From Sphaerisporangium fuscum (GTDB taxonomy: Bacteria; Actinomycetota; Actinomycetes; Streptosporangiales; Streptosporangiaceae): a stretch of DNA of 64,000 nt. The position numbers were made by a program, and so were the translations under genes. Where the stretch lies: assembly GCF_018531465.1 (NCBI RefSeq), contig NZ_JAHDTF010000017.1, forward strand, positions 124,001 through 188,000. Direction: 5' to 3'. The notes under the pieces were generated by a model. The model worked only from the letters and a program-made list of their open reading frames with translations. It was not told where the DNA came from and made no database searches. This document shows, piece after piece, positions 41,915-50,173 of the stretch (the stretch's first letter is position 1; each line of letters opens with the position of its first letter).

Positions 41915-42850
41915 GTGGAGGAACCGATACCGCACTGGCCCGGAGAGCTGGTCGGCCTCGGCGAGGTGAGCGTCCACGTGCGGTCCACGCCCGCCGGGCC
42001 CGAAGAGAAGGCCGTGTACGTCCACGGGCTCGCCGGGTCCGCGACCAACTGGACCGACCTGATGGCCGAGCTGCGCGACGACGTCAGAGGGTACGCCGTC
42101 GACCTGCCCGGGGCCGGTTACTCCCCGGCGCCCGCGAACGGCGACTATTCGATCGCCGCGCACGCCGCCGCGGTCACGGCGCTGATCGAGCACCTCGGCG
42201 GCCCCGTGCACCTGCTCGGCAACTCCCTCGGCGGCGCCGTCTCGGTGCGGGTCGCCGCCACCCACCCCCACCTGGTGCGTTCGCTCACGCTCGTCTCGCC
42301 GGCCCTGCCCGACCTGCTTCCGAGGTACGGTCCGGCCCGCGTCGCCATGTCGGCCACCCCCGGCATCGGCGAGTGGGCGGTCACCCGGCTGCGCTCCCTG
42401 CCGGCCGAGCGGCGCATCCGCGCCACCATGGCCCTGTGCTACGCCGACACGGGCCGGGTCCATCCTGAGCGCCTGCGCGACGCCGTCGACGAGCTGCGCC
42501 GCCGCGACGGGCTGCCGCACGCCGGGTCAGCCCTGGTGCGCTGCGCCCGCGCCCTGGTGAACGAATACTTCCGCCGGGGTGAGGAGAACCTCTGGCGGCA
42601 GGCCGCCCAGGTGGAGGCGCCCACGCTCGTGGTCCACGGGCGGCACGACCGGCTGGTCGACCCGCGCATGGCCGCGCGGGCCGGGCGCACCTTCCCCGAC
42701 GTGCGGCTCGTGCTCCTCCCGCACGCCGCGCACGTCGCCCAGATGGAGTACCCCGCACTGGTCGCCCGCCACGTGCGCGCCCTGTTCCAGGACGCCGCGC
42801 GGCGCGCATGGAGCGCTCAGGACGCCGAGGGCGCCGCGTCCGTCAGGTAA
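41915..42850 (+). CDS. Alpha/beta-fold hydrolase
   Basis: 311 aa from GTG 41915 with GGAGGGGGA upstream. YVHGLAGSATNWTDL forms the oxyanion region, LLGNSLGGAVSV the nucleophile elbow (GNSLGG), HGRHDRLVDP the acid, and HAAHVAQMEYP the His. The Asn in place of His in G-x-S-x-G and the HGRxDRLV motif resemble C-C bond hydrolases and haloperoxidase-like members. It lies in the conserved spot before moeZ (compare lipV near moeB1 in M. tuberculosis). The substrate is unknown. Confidence 0.9.
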   Translation: MEEPIPHWPGELVGLGEVSVHVRSTPAGPEEKAVYVHGLAGSATNWTDLMAELRDDVRGYAVDLPGAGYSPAPANGDYSIAAHAAAVTALIEHLGGPVHLLGNSLGGAVSVRVAATHPHLVRSLTLVSPALPDLLPRYGPARVAMSATPGIGEWAVTRLRSLPAERRIRATMALCYADTGRVHPERLRDAVDELRRRDGLPHAGSALVRCARALVNEYFRRGEENLWRQAAQVEAPTLVVHGRHDRLVDPRMAARAGRTFPDVRLVLLPHAAHVAQMEYPALVARHVRALFQDAARRAWSAQDAEGAASVR

Positions 42851-42966
42851 GATCACCCGATTCGGGAATGCGGGGGCGACCGGGTTAGGTTGTGACTGAC
42901 GGCGGGGCGCGTACGCTGACGGGCGAGCCGCCAATTGAAGATCCCCCGAAACGGGAGCGTAGAACT

Positions 42967-44145
42967 GTGTCGTTGCCACCGCTGGTAGAGCCGGCCGACG
43001 AGCTGACCGTTGACGAGGTGCGCCGCTACTCTCGCCACCTGATCATCCCCGACGTCGGGATGGCCGGGCAGAAGCGGCTGAAGAACGCCAAGGTGCTCTG
43101 TGTGGGCGCCGGCGGCCTCGGTTCCCCGGCCCTGATGTATCTTGCCGCAGCCGGTGTCGGCACGCTCGGCATCATCGACTTCGACGTCGTCGACGAGTCC
43201 AACCTTCAGCGGCAGATCATCCACGGCCAGTCGGATGTCGGCCGGCTGAAGGCCGAGAGCGCCGCCGCGAGCGTCCGCGAGATCAACCCCTACGTCAACG
43301 TCGTCATCCACAACGTGGCCCTCACGACCGACAACGTGATGGACATCTTCGCCGGATACGACCTCATCGTCGACGGCACCGACAACTTCGCCACGCGCTA
43401 CATGGTCAACGACGCGGCGGTGCTGCTCGGCAAGCCCTACATCTGGGGTTCCATCTACCGCTTCGACGGCCAGGCCAGCGTGTTCTGGTCGGAGTACGGC
43501 CCCTGCTACCGCTGCCTGTACCCCGAGCCGCCGCCGCCGGGCATGGTGCCCTCCTGCGCCGAGGGCGGTGTCCTCGGTGTCCTGTGCGCGTCCATCGGCT
43601 CGATCCAGGTCAACGAGGCCATCAAGCTGATCACGGGCATCGGCGAGCCGCTGGTCGGCCGCCTGATGATCTACGACGCGCTCGAGATGAAGTACCGCGA
43701 CGTCAAGGTCCGCAAGGACCCCGAGTGCCCGCTGTGCGGCAAGAACCCCACGATCACCGAGCTGATCGACTACGAGGCGTTCTGCGGCACGCTCTCCGAC
43801 GAGGCCCAGCAGGCCGCCACGGGCTCCACGATCACCGCCCTGGAGCTCAAGGACATGCAGGACCGCGGGGAGGAGATCTTCCTGGTCGACGTCCGCGAGC
43901 AGAACGAGTACGAGATCGTCAACATCCCGGGCGCGGTGCTGATCCCGAAGGGTGAGTTCCTCAGGGGTACGGCCCTGGAGCGGCTGCCGCAGAACAAGAA
44001 GATCGTCCTGCACTGCAAGTCGGGCGCCCGCTCGGCCGAGGCGCTGGCGATCGTGAAGAGCGCCGGCTTCTCCGACGCCGTCCACGTCGGTGGCGGCGTG
44101 CTCAGCTGGATCAAGACGGTCGACCCGTCGCTTCCGACCTACTGA
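42967..44145 (+). CDS. moeZ: MoeZ adenylyltransferase/sulfurtransferase
   Basis: 392 aa from GTG 42967 (GGGAG 9 nt upstream; gives the usual MSLPPLVEPA start, so the longer frame from 42892 is not used). N-terminal E1-like ThiF domain: ATP loop GAGGLGSP, DGTDNFATRY, and zinc cysteines CYRC and CPLC. C-terminal rhodanese domain with active Cys350 in CKSGARS. MoeZ activates ubiquitin-like sulfur carriers such as MoaD, ThiS and CysO by adenylation and loads them with sulfur, for molybdopterin, thiamine, cysteine and thio-natural products. A terminator follows. Confidence 0.95.
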   Translation: MSLPPLVEPADELTVDEVRRYSRHLIIPDVGMAGQKRLKNAKVLCVGAGGLGSPALMYLAAAGVGTLGIIDFDVVDESNLQRQIIHGQSDVGRLKAESAAASVREINPYVNVVIHNVALTTDNVMDIFAGYDLIVDGTDNFATRYMVNDAAVLLGKPYIWGSIYRFDGQASVFWSEYGPCYRCLYPEPPPPGMVPSCAEGGVLGVLCASIGSIQVNEAIKLITGIGEPLVGRLMIYDALEMKYRDVKVRKDPECPLCGKNPTITELIDYEAFCGTLSDEAQQAATGSTITALELKDMQDRGEEIFLVDVREQNEYEIVNIPGAVLIPKGEFLRGTALERLPQNKKIVLHCKSGARSAEALAIVKSAGFSDAVHVGGGVLSWIKTVDPSLPTY

Positions 44146-44157
44146 GCTTGACGTGAG

Positions 44158-44193
44158 GCGGCCCGCCCTCTCCTCCGAGGGGGGGCGGGCCGC
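44158..44193. terminator. Terminator between moeZ and the wHTH gene
   Basis: GCGGCCCGCCC (44158-44168) pairs with GGGCGGGCCGC (44183-44193); perfect 11-bp stem between convergent genes. Confidence 0.85.
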
Positions 44194-44216
44194 GGTCGTT
44201 CCCGGGATGCCCGCGA

Positions 44217-44522
44217 TCAGTCGACGGTGAGCGACAGGCCCGATCGGGCGACGATGGCCCGCAGGGCCTCGACGTGCGCCTCGTAGGCCCGCCGTCCCGC
44301 CGCCGAGAGCCTGAGCCAGGTGCGCGGGCGCTTGCCGACGTGCCCCTTGCGGATCTCGACGTACCCGCCGCTCTCCAGGGCCGCGGCGTGCTTGGACAGC
44401 ACCGAGTCGCTGACGCCGACCTCGTCGCGGACGAACGCGAACTCCGCCTCCTCGACCGCGGCCAGCAGCGACATCACGCGCAGGCGGGCGGGGGCGTGGA
44501 TGAGGGGGTCGAGCTCGCTCAT
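44217..44522 (-). CDS. Winged-helix DNA-binding protein (HTH_34/ArsR-like)
   Basis: 101 aa from ATG 44522, overlapping the upstream gene (ATGA). LIHAPARLRVMSLLAAVEEA, FVRDEVGVSDSVLSKHAAAL and YVEIRKGHVGKRPRTWLRLS form a complete small winged helix. Proteins of this type paired with a short multi-pass membrane protein are common two-gene units in actinobacteria, the regulator controlling the unit. The GGAAAGTACTTTCC sites at 45057-45101 are the likely targets. Confidence 0.9.
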   Translation of the reverse strand: MSELDPLIHAPARLRVMSLLAAVEEAEFAFVRDEVGVSDSVLSKHAAALESGGYVEIRKGHVGKRPRTWLRLSAAGRRAYEAHVEALRAIVARSGLSLTVD

Positions 44523-45016
44523 CCACTCGCCTCGATCTTCGCCGCCATGTGGCGGGTGATCCAGCGGGCCACCGGCGGGCCGGTGAGCGCCATGTACACG
44601 GTCAGGCCGAGGCCCGCGTAGGTGCGGGCGTACGGGAGACCGGAGACGGACAGCCAAATGGCCGCCACCAGGCAGGCGGCGACGGCGGAGAGCAGCCACG
44701 CGGTGAAGGCCGCCACCACCGGCGCGGTGACCAGGCTGCGGTGGGGCTGCGGCCGGTTGCCGCGGACCAGCGCCACGATCAGCCTGGTGAGCAGCACGGT
44801 CAGGATCGTCAGGCCGACCGCCATCACCGCGGCGGGCGTGCCCGGCTCGGTCAGGAACTGGACGCCGGTGACGTAGAGCGCCACGCCCGTGGTGTACCAG
44901 CCGGGCCACCAGGGCCTCGCGCCGACCACCCGTGCCTGTGAGGCGCGGATCTCCTTGAGCACGCGTGCCGCCTCGTCGGGCGTGAGGGACGGTGAGTCCT
45001 GGGGGGCGTCGTGCAT
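44519..45016 (-). CDS. Four-helix integral membrane protein
   Basis: 165 aa from ATG 45016. Four hydrophobic helices (WYTTGVALYVTGVQFL, AAVMAVGLTILTVLLTRLIV, VVAAFTAWLLSAVAACLVAA, TYAGLGLTVYMALTG) with a charged N-terminus carrying LTPDEAARVLKEI. The function is unknown. It is first in a two-gene unit with the winged-helix protein. Confidence 0.87.
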   Translation of the reverse strand: MHDAPQDSPSLTPDEAARVLKEIRASQARVVGARPWWPGWYTTGVALYVTGVQFLTEPGTPAAVMAVGLTILTVLLTRLIVALVRGNRPQPHRSLVTAPVVAAFTAWLLSAVAACLVAAIWLSVSGLPYARTYAGLGLTVYMALTGPPVARWITRHMAAKIEASG

Positions 45017-45056
45017 GCCGGTCTCCGTTCACGCTGGTCGTCATGCTCTTTCCATT

Positions 45057-45101
45057 CAGGAAAGTACTTTCCACTTTCCATATCGTCAAGTACTTTCCTG
45101 A
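45057..45101. promoter_or_regulatory. Two GGAAAGTACTTTCC-type operators upstream of the wHTH operon
   Basis: GGAAAGTACTTTCC at 45059-45072 is a perfect 14-nt palindrome, inside CAGGAAAGTACTTTCC. A second copy, CAAGTACTTTCCTG at 45087-45100, lies in inverted orientation (CAGGAAAGTACTTG on the minus strand). Both are AT-rich and just upstream of the minus-strand start at 45016. Confidence 0.8.
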
Positions 45102-45160
45102 GGGACCTATGCGGATGGAACAGCCCATGTCCGTCCCTCTCGGGCGTTAAGGTCGGGCAC

Positions 45161-45880
45161 GTGAGTGAGTTCCGTGCCTGGCCGTCCGTGGTCGTCGCGT
45201 CGGTGCTCACCCTCGTCTGCGCGATCGTCGCCGGCGTGGCCGGAGGGGCCGCCGGCGCCGAGCTCACCCGCGGTCCGAGCTCGGCCGAGCTGCGGCGGGC
45301 CTCGGCCGAGGAGACGGCCCGCCGCTGGCAGGTGTGGCCGGCCGGCAAGATCTTCCCGGCCCTCCTGCCCTACGTCTCCGAGCAGGGCGGCCAGGAGAAC
45401 GCCCGCCGCGTCGGCATCTCGTCCCGCACCGACTGCGCGGGAGCGGTGGACGCGCCGCTCAGGACCGCGTTCACGGCCGCGCGCTGCCGTGCGGTGCTGC
45501 GCGCGACGTACATCGACGCCCTGCAGGGAGTGGTGGTGACCCTCGGCGTCGCGGCCTTCCCCGACCAGGCGTCCGCGCTCGCCGCCAGGGCCGCCTTCCC
45601 GCGCGGCGGCGCGCCGTCCCCCGGGCTGCGGGCGCTGGCCTTCCCGCGGACCGTCGCCGACCGGTTCACCCCTGCCGCCCGCCAGGCGGCCTCGCTGGCG
45701 CAGGCCGGGCCGTACCTCGTGGTCACGACCGCCGGCCAGGTGGACGGCAGGCCCGCCCGCGCGGTGGGCCGCCAGCGATCGACGATCTTCGCCTTCACCT
45801 CCGACCTCGAGGAGCGCGTGCTCACCGCGCTCGCCACCCCGGCCCGTCCCGACTGCTCCGCCAAGGAGTGGCAGTGCTGA
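45161..45880 (+). CDS. Single-pass membrane protein, partner of mycosin-like protease 1
   Basis: 239 aa from GTG 45161. One N-terminal transmembrane helix (VVVASVLTLVCAIVAGVAGG) and an extracytoplasmic domain of about 200 residues. Four Cys are shared with the paralogue at 47159: TDCAGAVD, ARCRAVLRATYID, and a C-terminal DC...QC where the last residue is Cys. The conserved ARRWQVWPAGKIFP and VVVTLGVAAFPDQ strands also recur there. Overlap of 7 nt with the protease gene implies co-translation. I do not recognise a named family; a role as chaperone, substrate or inhibitor of the protease is inference. Confidence 0.85.
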   Translation: MSEFRAWPSVVVASVLTLVCAIVAGVAGGAAGAELTRGPSSAELRRASAEETARRWQVWPAGKIFPALLPYVSEQGGQENARRVGISSRTDCAGAVDAPLRTAFTAARCRAVLRATYIDALQGVVVTLGVAAFPDQASALAARAAFPRGGAPSPGLRALAFPRTVADRFTPAARQAASLAQAGPYLVVTTAGQVDGRPARAVGRQRSTIFAFTSDLEERVLTALATPARPDCSAKEWQC

Positions 45881-47169
45881 TCACGCGCGCGGCGCGCCGG
45901 GCGGCCGCCCTCGCGCTCGCGGCCGTCCTGGCCGTCATGGCCGCTCTCGTGCCGCGCCCGGCGCTCGCCGACCAGGTGCGCGGCAGCCAGCGCGAGGTGC
46001 TGCGCACCCTCGGCCTGCCCGGCGCGTGGCAGGTCAGCCGCGGGGCGGGGGTGAAGGTCGCGGTGCTCGACTCCGGGGTCGACCCCCGCCACCACGACCT
46101 GGCCGGCTCGGTGGTGACCGGGCCGGACCTCACCGTGGGGGCCAACCCGCGCGGGGTGCCGCCGCGCCGGCTGCACGGCACCTACATGGCCTCGCTGATC
46201 GCCGGGCACGGCCACGGTCCCGGCCATGCCGACGGCGTGATCGGCGTCGCCCCGGAGGCCACGGTGCTGTCGCTGCGCGTCATCCTGGAGGACGACGAGC
46301 CGGGCTTCCGGAACTTCAACTCCGAGGCCCGGTTCGAGAACGTCGTGGCGAGGGGCATCCGCTACGCGGCCGATCATGGCGCGGACGTCATCAACATGTC
46401 GATCTCCAAGGACCAGCCCACTGCGCAGGAGCGGGCGGCCATCCGGTACGCCATCGCCAAGGGCGTCGTGCTGGTGGCCGCCGCCGGCAACGACGGCGCG
46501 GGCCGCAAGTACGGGCCGTACTCCTACCCGGCCTCGCTTCCCGGGGTGATCTCGGTCGCGGCGGCCGACCGCGGGCTGCGCAAGGCGTCGTTCTCCAACC
46601 GCAACTCGCTGGTCCTGGTGGCGGCGCCCGGGGTCGACATCTTCGGCGCCGGGCCCGGCGACCAGTACTGGGTCGGCAGGGGCACCTCGCAGGCCACCGC
46701 GCTCGTCTCCGGCGTGGCGGCGCTGATAAAGGCGAAATATCCAAAAATGTCACCGGCGTTGGTCGTCCAGGCCCTCACCGCCGGCGCCACGCGCAAGCCG
46801 ACCCGGGGCTACGACATGGGCCTGGGGTTCGGCGTGGTGAACGCCCAGCACGCCCTGGCGGAGGCCGCCAGGATCTCCCGCCACCGCTCCACCGCCGCCG
46901 GGCCGGGTGTCCAGGACGCCGCCCTCCCGGTCGCCGGCGCCGAGCCCGGCTCCCTTCCTCCCGTCCAGGTCGTCCGCCGCGACACCGGGGAGATCACGGT
47001 GTACGGCGGGATCGCGCTCGCCGCGACGCTCTGCGCCGCCGCGGGTCTGTCCGTGCTGGTGGTGCTGGTGAGGCGCCTGAGGCGGGCGAGAGAACACGAA
47101 CACCCTGCGGAGCCCCCAAGCCGGCCGGCCGGAGCAGGCTCCGACGTAGCATCGGGGTATGTCGCCTGA
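45874..47169 (+). CDS. Mycosin-like S8 subtilase 1
   Basis: 431 aa from GTG 45874, with AAGGAG 5-6 nt upstream. Signal peptide (AALALAAVLAVMAALVPRPALA), then a subtilisin domain with Asp66 (VLDSGVD), His101 (LHGTYMAS) and Ser272 (GTSQATALVSG). AAGNDGAG carries the oxyanion Asn. A Pro-rich linker leads to a C-terminal transmembrane helix (YGGIALAATLCAAAGLSVLV) and basic tail. This is the MycP architecture of type VII secretion proteases, but no ESX genes (EccC, WXG100) are in the window. It overlaps the next gene by 11 nt. Confidence 0.93.
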   Translation: MLITRAARRAAALALAAVLAVMAALVPRPALADQVRGSQREVLRTLGLPGAWQVSRGAGVKVAVLDSGVDPRHHDLAGSVVTGPDLTVGANPRGVPPRRLHGTYMASLIAGHGHGPGHADGVIGVAPEATVLSLRVILEDDEPGFRNFNSEARFENVVARGIRYAADHGADVINMSISKDQPTAQERAAIRYAIAKGVVLVAAAGNDGAGRKYGPYSYPASLPGVISVAAADRGLRKASFSNRNSLVLVAAPGVDIFGAGPGDQYWVGRGTSQATALVSGVAALIKAKYPKMSPALVVQALTAGATRKPTRGYDMGLGFGVVNAQHALAEAARISRHRSTAAGPGVQDAALPVAGAEPGSLPPVQVVRRDTGEITVYGGIALAATLCAAAGLSVLVVLVRRLRRAREHEHPAEPPSRPAGAGSDVASGYVA

Positions 47170-48067
47170 GGAGCCACGGGCGCGGCCGGTCACGCCCTGG
47201 CCCGCGCGCGCGAAGGGTGGGCCGAGCGCCGGCAGGCTCCCGGCGGGCGGCACCGCCGCGGGCCGCGGCGCCCACCCCTGGGCCGGCTCACGTTCGCGCG
47301 CCGCGAGGCTCCAAGCGGCGCACGAGCGCCTCGCGCTCGAGCAGGGCGTCCGGTACCGCTCGCTGTTCCTGGTGATCATGGGGACGGTTCTCGCGATCGC
47401 GGCCACGAACGTGCTCCTCGGCGTGATCGGCGTGCTGCAGGAGACGCGGTCGAGGCCGCTCACCCCGTCCGAGCGGGCCCGCTACACCGAACAGGACGTC
47501 GCCCGCCGCTGGCAGGCCTGGACGGCCGACGCCGTCTTCCCCTCCCAGGTCCAGTACCTCGGCCTCGCCCGCGTCCGGCAGTACGCCAAGCGGGTGGGCA
47601 TCGCCCCCGAGGCGCCCTGCGCGTCCGTCGTGGACTCCCCGGTCGCCTCGGTGCTGCGCAAGCACCGCTGCCGCACCATGCTGCGCGCGACCTACGTCGA
47701 CCAGAGCTCGACGTTCGCGGTGACCGTGGGCGTGGCGGTGATGACCGACGAGGAGGCCAGGGTGAACACCGCCGCCGACCTGCCGGTGGACGACCGGGTC
47801 GGCGTGCGCCCGGTCGCGTTCCCCGGCACGGTCACCGAGTCCTTCGGCGCGGCGCAGCGCCAGCGTACGGCCTGGATGGGCGCCGGGCCGTACATCGTCT
47901 TCTCCGTGGCCGGCTACACCGACGGCCGCACCCGTGAGGCCGTGCCGCCGGAGGAGGCGGTCCACAGCGAGCTGTGGCCGGCCGCCCAGTCGATCGCCGG
48001 CCGTATCGCCCACGACCTCGCCGCGCCCCCCGAGATCCCCCGCTGCACCCAGGGGAACGTGTGTTGA
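47159..48067 (+). CDS. Single-pass membrane protein, paralogue of 45161-45880
   Basis: 302 aa from ATG 47159, overlapping protease 1 by 11 nt. A longer basic/Pro-rich N-terminus of about 65 residues precedes the transmembrane helix (LFLVIMGTVLAIAATNVLLG). The outer domain follows the first paralogue: ARRWQAWTADAVFP, YAKRVGIAPEAPC, HRCRTMLRATYVD, FAVTVGVAVMTDE. It ends with PRCTQGNVC, again with Cys as the last residue. The shared cysteine pattern suggests two conserved disulfides. It overlaps protease 2 by 4 nt. Confidence 0.85.
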   Translation: MSPEEPRARPVTPWPARAKGGPSAGRLPAGGTAAGRGAHPWAGSRSRAARLQAAHERLALEQGVRYRSLFLVIMGTVLAIAATNVLLGVIGVLQETRSRPLTPSERARYTEQDVARRWQAWTADAVFPSQVQYLGLARVRQYAKRVGIAPEAPCASVVDSPVASVLRKHRCRTMLRATYVDQSSTFAVTVGVAVMTDEEARVNTAADLPVDDRVGVRPVAFPGTVTESFGAAQRQRTAWMGAGPYIVFSVAGYTDGRTREAVPPEEAVHSELWPAAQSIAGRIAHDLAAPPEIPRCTQGNVC

Positions 48068-49251
48068 GGACTGTGAAGACCACTTTGGGGCTGGTCGGCC
48101 TGGTGTGCGCGGTCGGGCTGGCGTCCGCCGGACCGGTGGGGGCCGACGGGGTGCGCGACCGGCAGCAGTGGGTGTTCGACGCGCTCAACGTCGAGCCGGC
48201 CTGGAAGGTCACCAAGGGCGAGGGCGTCACGGTGGCCGTGATCGACAGCGCCGTCGACCCCGGGACCCCCATCCTCAAGGGGAAGGTCACCGTCGCGCCC
48301 AACATGCGGTCGAGCCTGTTCGACGACACGCGGGCGCCCGTCGGGGTGCACGGCACCGAGATGGCGTCCCTGATCGCGGGATCCGGGCGCGGCGGCGGCC
48401 TGCTCGGGATCGCGCCGGAGGCGCGCATCCTGTCCATCCCCGTGATCGTCGAGGGGCGGCCGGACGGCGACCTGGCCGAGCCCGACGACGGGTACGGCAT
48501 GCCGGTGGAGACCCCGCTGTCGCGGGGCCTGCGGTACGCCGCCGACCACGGGGCCCAGGTCGTCAGCATGTCGCTCGGTGAGTACGCCGCCCAGCGCGCC
48601 GACCGGGAGGCGGTCGCGTACGCGCTGGAGCGGGGCGTGGTGCTGGTGGCGGCGGTCGGCAACGACGGCGACTCCCGGGCGGCCCGCAGGCTCGGCACCT
48701 CCTTCTGGAGCTTCCCGGCGGGCTACCCCGGGGTGATCGGGGTCGGCGCGGTCGACAAGCGGGGCAAGCGAGCCGACTTCAGCAGCGACAACCTGTCGGT
48801 CCTGGTGGGGGCGCCGGGGGTGGGGGTGCCCACGACCATGCCGGGGGGCGGGTACGACGAGGCCGACGGCAGCAGCCCGTCGACGGCGCTGGTCGCCGGG
48901 GCAGTTGCCCTTATAAAAGCGAAATATCCGTATCTCGGCCCCGAATTGGTCGCCCGTGCGCTCACCTCCACCACGCGCGGCAAACCGGTCGCCCGCTATG
49001 ACGACAAGGTGGGATTCGGCGTGGTCGACGTGGCGGCCGCGTTGACACGGGCCGGCGAACTCGGGGGATATCGCGCGTCCATTCCGGTGCGCGGCGATCT
49101 GCATTTCGGAAAGGGCACCCCCGCCCCCGCGCCGTCCCCGCCGGGTCCCGATCCCCTGCGGCTGTGGGTTTTCGGGGCCGGCGTGTTGCTCGGGCTCGTC
49201 GCCTTCGGAGCCGGCGTCGTGGTGCTCACCCGCCGTTCCGAACGGCAATGA
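48064..49251 (+). CDS. Mycosin-like S8 subtilase 2
   Basis: 395 aa from TTG 48064 (AGGGGA 7 nt upstream; TTGA overlap; GTG 48073 is an alternative). Signal peptide, then Asp61 (VIDSAVD), His96 (VHGTEMASLIAG) and Ser271 in GSSPSTALVAG. The usual Thr before the catalytic Ser is Ser, and the following small residue is Pro-Ser rather than x-Ala, so activity may be altered. A C-terminal Pro-rich linker and transmembrane helix (LWVFGAGVLLGLVAFGAGVV) complete the mycosin layout. Second half of a tandem duplication. Confidence 0.92.
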   Translation: MRTVKTTLGLVGLVCAVGLASAGPVGADGVRDRQQWVFDALNVEPAWKVTKGEGVTVAVIDSAVDPGTPILKGKVTVAPNMRSSLFDDTRAPVGVHGTEMASLIAGSGRGGGLLGIAPEARILSIPVIVEGRPDGDLAEPDDGYGMPVETPLSRGLRYAADHGAQVVSMSLGEYAAQRADREAVAYALERGVVLVAAVGNDGDSRAARRLGTSFWSFPAGYPGVIGVGAVDKRGKRADFSSDNLSVLVGAPGVGVPTTMPGGGYDEADGSSPSTALVAGAVALIKAKYPYLGPELVARALTSTTRGKPVARYDDKVGFGVVDVAAALTRAGELGGYRASIPVRGDLHFGKGTPAPAPSPPGPDPLRLWVFGAGVLLGLVAFGAGVVVLTRRSERQ

Positions 49252-49375
49252 TCACATGTAGGACGCGATCAGGGCGCTTTTCGGCTGCCGTTCGGTGCCG
49301 TTTCGGATGCGGTGTCACCGATGTCGGTCTTTCGCGTACCTTTGGCAGGTCAAGATTCGCTAGGGTTCCCTTCTC

Positions 49376-49750
49376 GTGGGATACGAGTTGCGTGTACAGC
49401 GCGAATCGCCGCTCGCCTACGCCGAGCTCACGCAGCTGACGGCGTCGGCGGAGTCCGGGCTGGCGCTGCGAGGGACGCCCGAGGCCGGTGAGGTCGTCGC
49501 GCGTCACGGCGAGAGCGAGCACACCGTCGCGATCTGGCGTGGCCGGCTCTACGGGGAGCCGACCTCCGACTGGGCCGTCGCGCAGCTCGCGCGCCTGGCC
49601 GGCATGCTCGGCGCGCGTCTGGTCGGCGAGGACGGCGAGGCGTACGGCATCCGTGACGGTATCGTCGAGCAGGTGAACGGCGAGTCGGCCTACGAGTTCG
49701 GGAAACTCGAAGAGCTCATCGCCCTTGGCCCGTCCCAGTGGGCCAGCTGA
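49376..49750 (+). CDS. Conserved hypothetical protein
   Basis: 124 aa from GTG 49376. Compact alpha/beta-looking sequence (YELRVQRESPLAYAELTQLT, VAIWRGRLYGEPTSDWAVAQ, ARLVGEDGEAYGIRDG) with no Cys, no membrane segment and no motif I recognise. There is no Shine-Dalgarno sequence. TAGGGT at 49361-49366 would place a -10 box 10 nt before the start, so the mRNA may be leaderless. The next gene is an alkyltransferase-like protein. Confidence 0.75.
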   Translation: MGYELRVQRESPLAYAELTQLTASAESGLALRGTPEAGEVVARHGESEHTVAIWRGRLYGEPTSDWAVAQLARLAGMLGARLVGEDGEAYGIRDGIVEQVNGESAYEFGKLEELIALGPSQWAS

Positions 49751-49799
49751 CCGTCCCGGCCTGAACGCCGCCCCCGCCGCCGACCTGCCGAGGGAGCCA

Positions 49800-50102
49800 G
49801 TGAGCGATCCGACCCCCTTCGCCGAGCAGGTGCTCGACCTGGTCGAACGCATCCCGCCGGGGAAGGTGATGTCCTACGGCGACATCGCCGAATACCTCGG
49901 CGAGGGCGGCCCCCGGCAGGTGGGCCGCGTGATGTCCACCTGGGGCGGCGGCGTCCCGTGGTGGCGCGTCGTGCACGCCGACGGCACCCCTCCGCCCGGA
50001 CACGAGGCCAGGTGCCTCGGGCACTGGCGCGACGAGGGCACCCCGCTGCGCGGCGAGCGCGCCGACATGCGCCGCGCCCGGTGGCATGGTGATCACCAGT
50101 GA
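49800..50102 (+). CDS. Alkyltransferase-like (ATL/MGMT-fold) protein without active Cys
   Basis: 100 aa from GTG 49800. DNA-binding part of the MGMT fold: VLDLVERIPPGKVMSYGDIA and PRQVGRVMSTWGGGVPWWRV. The alkyl-accepting Cys of the PCHR motif is Trp (PWWRVV), as in ATL proteins, and the usual His is also Trp. ATLs bind O6-alkylguanine, flip it out and hand it to nucleotide excision repair rather than repairing it. M. tuberculosis has a similar small gene beside moeZ and adnAB (Rv3204, from memory). Confidence 0.9.
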   Translation: MSDPTPFAEQVLDLVERIPPGKVMSYGDIAEYLGEGGPRQVGRVMSTWGGGVPWWRVVHADGTPPPGHEARCLGHWRDEGTPLRGERADMRRARWHGDHQ

Positions 50103-50173
50103 GTTCTCAGAGACTCGCATTACCATTCCAGAGACGCCCTTCGTGGTGAGACTGGAAAGGCGGTGACTCCCCG

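Noticed and set aside
45161-49251. A type VII secretion locus
   Set aside because: Only mycosin-like proteases are present; no EccB/C/D/E, WXG100 or PE/PPE-like genes are visible in the window.
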